Shown piece after piece: positions 5,938 through 9,038 of a stretch of 9,038 nt of DNA (the stretch's first letter is position 1; each line of letters opens with the position of its first letter). The translations under genes were made by a program, and so were the position numbers. Source of the DNA: JAWVZU01 sp033722075. GTDB lineage: Bacteria; Pseudomonadota; Gammaproteobacteria; Xanthomonadales; SZUA-38. The DNA is taken from contig JAWVZU010000162.1 of the NCBI GenBank assembly GCA_033722075.1, forward strand, positions 1 to 9,038, read 5' to 3'. The notes beneath the pieces were generated by a model. That model was not told the DNA's origin. It ran no database searches and was given only the letters and a program-made list of their open reading frames with translations.

Positions 5938-6603
5938 ATGAAAGGCAGATTCCTGAGCGCTGCTTTGGCGGCGAGCGTACTGGTGGCCGGCTGCACCACG
6001 GTCGATCCCTACACCCGCGAAGAGAAGACCAGCAACGCCACCAAAGGCGCCGCGATCGGCGCCGGGGTGGGCGTGGTTGCGGGCATTCTGTCCGGTGATG
6101 ACAGCCGGGAGCGCCGCAAGCGAGCGCTGATTGGCGCCGGCGTGGGTGCCATCGCCGGCGGTTCTGTCGGCTACTACATGGACGTGCAGGAAGCCAGGCT
6201 GCGCGAGAGGCTCGAACGCACCGGCGTCAGCGTCACCCGGACCGGCAACGAAATCGTCCTCAACATGCCCAGCAACATCACCTTCGCGGTCGACAGCGCA
6301 GAAATCACGCCGGATTTCCAGTCCGTGCTGGATGGCGTGACCGAGGTCCTGAAGGAATACGACAAGACGCTCATCGAGGTCGTCGGCCACACCGACAGCA
6401 CCGGGTCCGATCGCTACAACCAGCTGCTGTCGGAGCAGCGGGCCAATTCCGTGGGCAACTACCTGACCAGGAACGGCATCCGCGCTGTGCGAGTTGCAAC
6501 CGCTGGTTACGGGGAGCAGTTCCCCATCGCCGATAACGGATCGGCTGCGGGACGCCAGGCCAATCGTCGGGTCGAACTGACACTCGTCCCGCTCACCAGT
6601 TGA
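5938..6603 (+). CDS. OmpA-family peptidoglycan-binding lipoprotein, YiaD-like
   Basis: A 221-residue outer-membrane lipoprotein. Residues 1-18 are a lipoprotein signal ending in VAGC, Cys19 lipidated, Thr at +2. Two glycine-zipper stretches follow (GAAIGAGVGVVAG at 37-49 and IGAGVGAIAGGSVGYY at 65-80), then a short charged helix, then an OmpA C-terminal domain from about 105 to 217. This domain has VVGHTDSTG at 148-156, LLSEQRANSVGNYL at 163-176, AGYGEQFPIADN at 189-200 and GRQANRRVEL at 205-214. Asp153 and Arg168 stand 15 residues apart as do the diaminopimelate-binding pair in OmpA domains, so binding to peptidoglycan is expected. Architecture and length match E. coli YiaD. GGAGGA at 5925-5930 serves ATG codons at 5935 and 5938; 5938 has better spacing. 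Confidence 0.92.
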   Translation: MKGRFLSAALAASVLVAGCTTVDPYTREEKTSNATKGAAIGAGVGVVAGILSGDDSRERRKRALIGAGVGAIAGGSVGYYMDVQEARLRERLERTGVSVTRTGNEIVLNMPSNITFAVDSAEITPDFQSVLDGVTEVLKEYDKTLIEVVGHTDSTGSDRYNQLLSEQRANSVGNYLTRNGIRAVRVATAGYGEQFPIADNGSAAGRQANRRVELTLVPLTS

Positions 6604-6631
6604 CGACAAACGTCCCCGAAGGAGGTGGCCC

Positions 6632-6829
6632 ATGTCGACTCGCGTCTTCGTTCCCGCTCTCGATTCCCTGGTGTTCGACCGGCCCGCGGCATGGCCCTCC
6701 TCCGGTCTGGTACCGTTTCAGGCCCGCCTGCCCTGCTTTCGTTGGGCTGCGGTGATTGGCGACGACCGGGAACCTGTCCGGGTCATCACCGAGATGAGTC
6801 AGGATTACCAGCCTGATGAAGCAGACTGA
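6632..6829 (+). CDS. Hypothetical protein, 65 residues
   Basis: The ATG at 6632 follows an excellent ribosome site AAGGAGGT at 6619-6626, 28 bases after the OmpA-like gene stop, which is the main reason to accept it as a gene. The protein has no signal peptide, no membrane segment and no motif that I recognise; it has a proline-rich, hydrophobic first half and a charged end (DDREPVRVITEMSQDYQPDEAD). It overlaps the receiver gene by 14 bases, so the two are likely translated together and may work together. Confidence 0.6.
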   Translation: MSTRVFVPALDSLVFDRPAAWPSSGLVPFQARLPCFRWAAVIGDDREPVRVITEMSQDYQPDEAD

Positions 6830-7205
6830 CTCGGACAACTCGAGGAAATGTCAGAAGCGGCTGCTGATCGTCGACGATGACCCGTCCGTGCGCGAAACCC
6901 TGGAAGACTACTTCGAGTACAGGGGCTGCCGGGTGCGTTCTGCCGAATCCGTCTCCGAGGCCCGGCACACCCTGGCGATGGGATTCAGCCCGGATGTCGT
7001 CATCAGCGATTGGCAGTTGGGCGGCCCGGAGACCGGCGCAGAGCTGGTGCGGGAGATCAAGCGCTTCAAGCCGAACAGCGAAACCTACCTGATTTCCGGC
7101 CATTCCCGGGAGGAGGTCATCGACGACCTCGGCGAACTCGAGATCTCCGGAATCTATACAAAGCCGCTCGAGATCGGCGACCTGGCCCGATCAATCGGCC
7201 TGTGA
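6816..7205 (+). CDS. Stand-alone response-regulator receiver (CheY-like)
   Basis: A 129-residue protein consisting of one receiver domain and no output domain. Key residues are visible: acidic pair Asp20/Asp21 in LLIVDDDPSVRETL, phosphoacceptor Asp65 in VVISDWQLGG (44 residues after Asp21, as in CheY), Ser94 in LISGHS for the conserved Thr/Ser, and Lys116 in YTKPLE. It should therefore be phosphorylated by a histidine kinase, none of which is encoded in the window, and signal through protein contact. The ATG at 6816 lies inside the preceding 65-residue gene with no good ribosome site of its own, implying translational coupling. The first 14 residues are polar and outside the domain. Confidence 0.9.
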   Translation: MKQTDSDNSRKCQKRLLIVDDDPSVRETLEDYFEYRGCRVRSAESVSEARHTLAMGFSPDVVISDWQLGGPETGAELVREIKRFKPNSETYLISGHSREEVIDDLGELEISGIYTKPLEIGDLARSIGL

Positions 7206-7226
7206 ATTCAACTCTGCAGGATCACA

Positions 7227-8378
7227 TCACACCTTCGGCTTCATGGTCGACCCGCGACTGTCGGGATCCCTAATGGTGAGCGCGATATTGGCCGAGCGCA
7301 TCACCAATGCAGTCAAAGCCAGCAGAAAAAGCACGCCTGCTGCAGCCAGCCAGCGTTGGTAGCTCTGGGAGGTGTAGACCCCGCCTTCGCCCAACCTCGG
7401 CTGCTCGGACGGCGGGCTGGGGAGGCCATGCCGGGCGGCAAGTGAAGCCATCCCGGATAGGTGAATGACCGGCGTGTTCTGTCCCAGGAAATAACCCATG
7501 ACCGACGGAACGGAGAACGCCCGGTTGGGCGCGGCCCGGATCAACCCGTTGTCGAAGAAATGATCGATGGCATCCGGTCCGGTCGTCGCCGAACCGCCGC
7601 CGACGTTGATCAGGGCGGCAAATGGCTCGCCGGCAGCGGCCTCCTGATAGGTTGCGATACGGCGGGCCACGGCGTCCTCCAGGTTGCCGGGCTCGATCAG
7701 CGGAAGACCGGCTCGCTCGATGCTGCGGCGCAGCGACTCCTCACCATTGCGCGGAATGCCCAGGGCCCGATCCCGGCGACCGCCGAGTGTGGCGGCGACG
7801 GCCTTGCTGCGAATGATACCTGCCTCGCGAAGCTCTCGGGCCATGTCGATCCAGGTGAAGCCGGGAACATTCGCGCCCCATTGGGAGGCGGACGCAGAAG
7901 CGATGATGATCGGGCGAAGCCCCATTGCCTCGACTGCCGCGTAGACCGCCAGGTTCATCATGGGAAACGATCCTGATACGGCAATCGCGACTGTATCGCC
8001 CGGCTCGACACCGGCTTCTCGCAGCAGGCGAACCACCACCGCAGCCCAATTCGGGTTGACCGCCGTCTGCTTGGCCTCCAATTGGCCACTGGTACTCGTG
8101 ATGCTCGACGAAGCCACGCCGATGAAGCCGGTCAGGAACGGATCGACCTCCGGGTTGATCGGCTCGATGGCGCCGCGAATCGGCTTCAAGATCTCGATCG
8201 CGGACTCGACGGTCGCCGAGGCCCGCAACATGGTGTCGTAGTCGGCGATGGAGTCATCGCTTTTCCAGTTCTCTACGGTAATGAGAACCAGCACGGCCGC
8301 GATGGCCAGCCCGACCAGGCCGCGAGCCGGAACATGAGTCGGTCGCCAGAACAACCCTCGCTGGCTAATCTTCACCAC
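7227..8378 (-). CDS. pgsW: Poly-gamma-glutamate system protein PgsW
   Basis: A 383-residue membrane-anchored protein encoded directly after pgsC. It has one N-terminal hydrophobic helix (about 20-36), a large domain of about 300 residues and a C-terminal helix (about 344-361) before a short basic tail. Visible features are an SGSFP motif at 135-139 (in VAIAVSGSFPMMNLAVYAAVE), PIIIASASASQWGAN near 156-170, a glycine-rich NVGGGSATTG at 258-267 and SVMGYFLGQNTPVIHL near 292-307. This pattern fits the poly-gamma-glutamate system protein family that co-occurs with PgsB and PgsC in several phyla; its biochemical role is unknown. The start is GTG at 8378, with GGAGGAGGG just upstream inside the end of pgsC; the coding regions overlap by 14 bases. 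Confidence 0.85.
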   Translation of the reverse strand: MVKISQRGLFWRPTHVPARGLVGLAIAAVLVLITVENWKSDDSIADYDTMLRASATVESAIEILKPIRGAIEPINPEVDPFLTGFIGVASSSITSTSGQLEAKQTAVNPNWAAVVVRLLREAGVEPGDTVAIAVSGSFPMMNLAVYAAVEAMGLRPIIIASASASQWGANVPGFTWIDMARELREAGIIRSKAVAATLGGRRDRALGIPRNGEESLRRSIERAGLPLIEPGNLEDAVARRIATYQEAAAGEPFAALINVGGGSATTGPDAIDHFFDNGLIRAAPNRAFSVPSVMGYFLGQNTPVIHLSGMASLAARHGLPSPPSEQPRLGEGGVYTSQSYQRWLAAAGVLFLLALTALVMRSANIALTIRDPDSRGSTMKPKV

Positions 8379-8937
8379 TACCCTCCTCCATCAGGACAGC
8401 CCATTCCGGTTGATAGAGCGCCTGCCGGACCTCGTACGCGGTAATGGTCTCGGGAATCGCAGCGATCAGGGTCAAGCGCACGAGTACTGCCGTGAGTACA
8501 AGGCCGCAGACGGTCCGCAAGACCCCCTGACGATCGAACCAGATGGCAATCAGGCCGGGGATGATGTAGCCGATCACGCTGAGCTCGATGTAGCGCGGCT
8601 CGGCTTCAAGTGCCGGGTTGGTATCAGCCGTGGGGAAGGTCAGGACGCCGCCTAGCGCCAGGTCCAGCCCCGAGCCCAGGAGATAGCCGCTGAGGATCAT
8701 GAGTGCGGTCTTGCGCCGCCCGTAAATGACCACAAAACCGGACATCGTCCTCACGATCGCAAAGGCACCGAACGCCGCAAGCAGGGTCAGCAACACGGTC
8801 CAGGGCTGGAGCAGCTTGAGCGCCACATAGCCGGGCACCACCAGGCCTCCCGCCGCAAGTCCGAAGGCTTCGGTCAACAGCAGCGTGAATCCCAGGCCGA
8901 CGCCAATGGCAACGGCGAGCAGGTTGAGTGACATCAT
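8365..8937 (-). CDS. pgsC: Poly-gamma-glutamate biosynthesis membrane protein PgsC/CapC
   Basis: A 190-residue integral inner-membrane protein, expected to form the PgsB-PgsC synthase complex that polymerises glutamate through its gamma-carboxylate. Family features: TEAFGLAAGGLVVPGYVAL at 22-40, IYGRRKTALMILSGYLLG at 71-88 and VIGYIIPGLIAIWFDRQG at 121-138, with five or so hydrophobic segments. It is longer than Bacillus PgsC (about 149) because of the C-terminal 40 residues, common in non-Firmicute relatives. The ATG at 8937 overlaps the pgsB stop as ATGATG/TGA, with AGGTAAGGGA upstream; a longer in-frame start at 9009 would lie within pgsB and adds only shadow sequence. Confidence 0.92.
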   Translation of the reverse strand: MMSLNLLAVAIGVGLGFTLLLTEAFGLAAGGLVVPGYVALKLLQPWTVLLTLLAAFGAFAIVRTMSGFVVIYGRRKTALMILSGYLLGSGLDLALGGVLTFPTADTNPALEAEPRYIELSVIGYIIPGLIAIWFDRQGVLRTVCGLVLTAVLVRLTLIAAIPETITAYEVRQALYQPEWAVLMEEGSGED

Positions 8938-9038
8938 AGTTCCCTTACCTCGCTGGCCCGGTTGGCGAACATGCGGGCCAGCTCCATGCCGCCCCCGTGT
9001 ACGTTGCACATGCCGACGATAAGCGCATCTCCTGGACA
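8934..9038 (-). CDS. pgsB: Poly-gamma-glutamate synthase PgsB/CapB, C-terminal end only
   Basis: Reading leftward from the window edge, 34 residues are open to a TGA at 8936-8934. They contain ALIVGMCNVHGGGMELARMF, which fits the end of the ATP-dependent Mur-ligase-like PgsB enzyme (strand, GxGN-like turn, HGxGxEL helix). Assignment leans on the adjoining pgsC and pgsW and on the ATGA-type overlap with pgsC. The catalytic part, including the P-loop, is outside the window. The gene order pgsB-pgsC-pgsW is the usual one for this system. Confidence 0.8.
   Translation of the reverse strand, partial: CPGDALIVGMCNVHGGGMELARMFANRASEVREL

Noticed and set aside
6037..6180. GC-rich repeated GGCGCCGG-like words as DNA repeats
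   Set aside because: They encode the two glycine zippers of the OmpA-family lipoprotein and need no separate explanation.
5875..6633. 252-residue minus-strand frame opposite the OmpA-like gene
   Set aside because: Antisense shadow of an unmistakable OmpA-domain lipoprotein.
7186..7197. Small hairpin CCGAT/ATCGG near the end of the receiver gene as a terminator
   Set aside because: It has four to five pairs with a tiny loop, lies inside the coding region, and has no T-run on either side.

Overview
The window is GC-rich, densely packed bacterial DNA. Its gene content points to a Gram-negative gammaproteobacterium: lipoproteins with outer-membrane-type sorting residues, a PqiA/PqiB pair, a LoiP-like M48 protease, a YiaD-like OmpA lipoprotein and -24/-12 promoters. 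I would guess the Xanthomonadales/Chromatiales area, but genus cannot be set from sequence alone. No rRNA, tRNA, CRISPR array, insertion sequence or phage gene was found.

Layout, plus strand, 1-7205. A partial unrecognised gene ends at 338 and is coupled by a GTGA overlap to a diacylglycerol/lipid kinase (335-1237). A short MgtC/SapB membrane protein follows (1325-1771). Next comes a secreted, acidic protein with two EF-hands (1974-2822), preceded by a good sigma-54 promoter and closed by a strong terminator. A compact pqiA-pqiB operon (2986-4507) has a one-domain PqiA and a PqiB with only two MCE domains, and also ends in a terminator. An envelope cluster follows: a 48-residue lipoprotein (4716-4862) behind a second sigma-54-like promoter, an attenuator-like hairpin, an M48 lipoprotein metalloprotease (4923-5729), a 53-residue two-helix membrane protein (5751-5912), an OmpA-family glycine-zipper lipoprotein (5938-6603), a 65-residue unknown (6632-6829), and an overlapping stand-alone receiver (6816-7205).

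Minus strand, 7227-9038. Here is the end of a poly-gamma-glutamate operon read right to left: the 3' end of pgsB, then pgsC, then pgsW, linked by overlapping stops and starts. It converges on the receiver gene with only 21 bases between stop codons.

The common theme is the cell envelope: lipid phosphorylation, lipid trafficking (MCE), proteolysis and peptidoglycan anchoring at the outer membrane, and export of an anionic polymer. The most interesting signals are two -24/-12 promoters in front of two different secreted or lipoprotein genes, which suggest an RpoN-dependent envelope regulon, and several short conserved-looking genes below usual length cut-offs.
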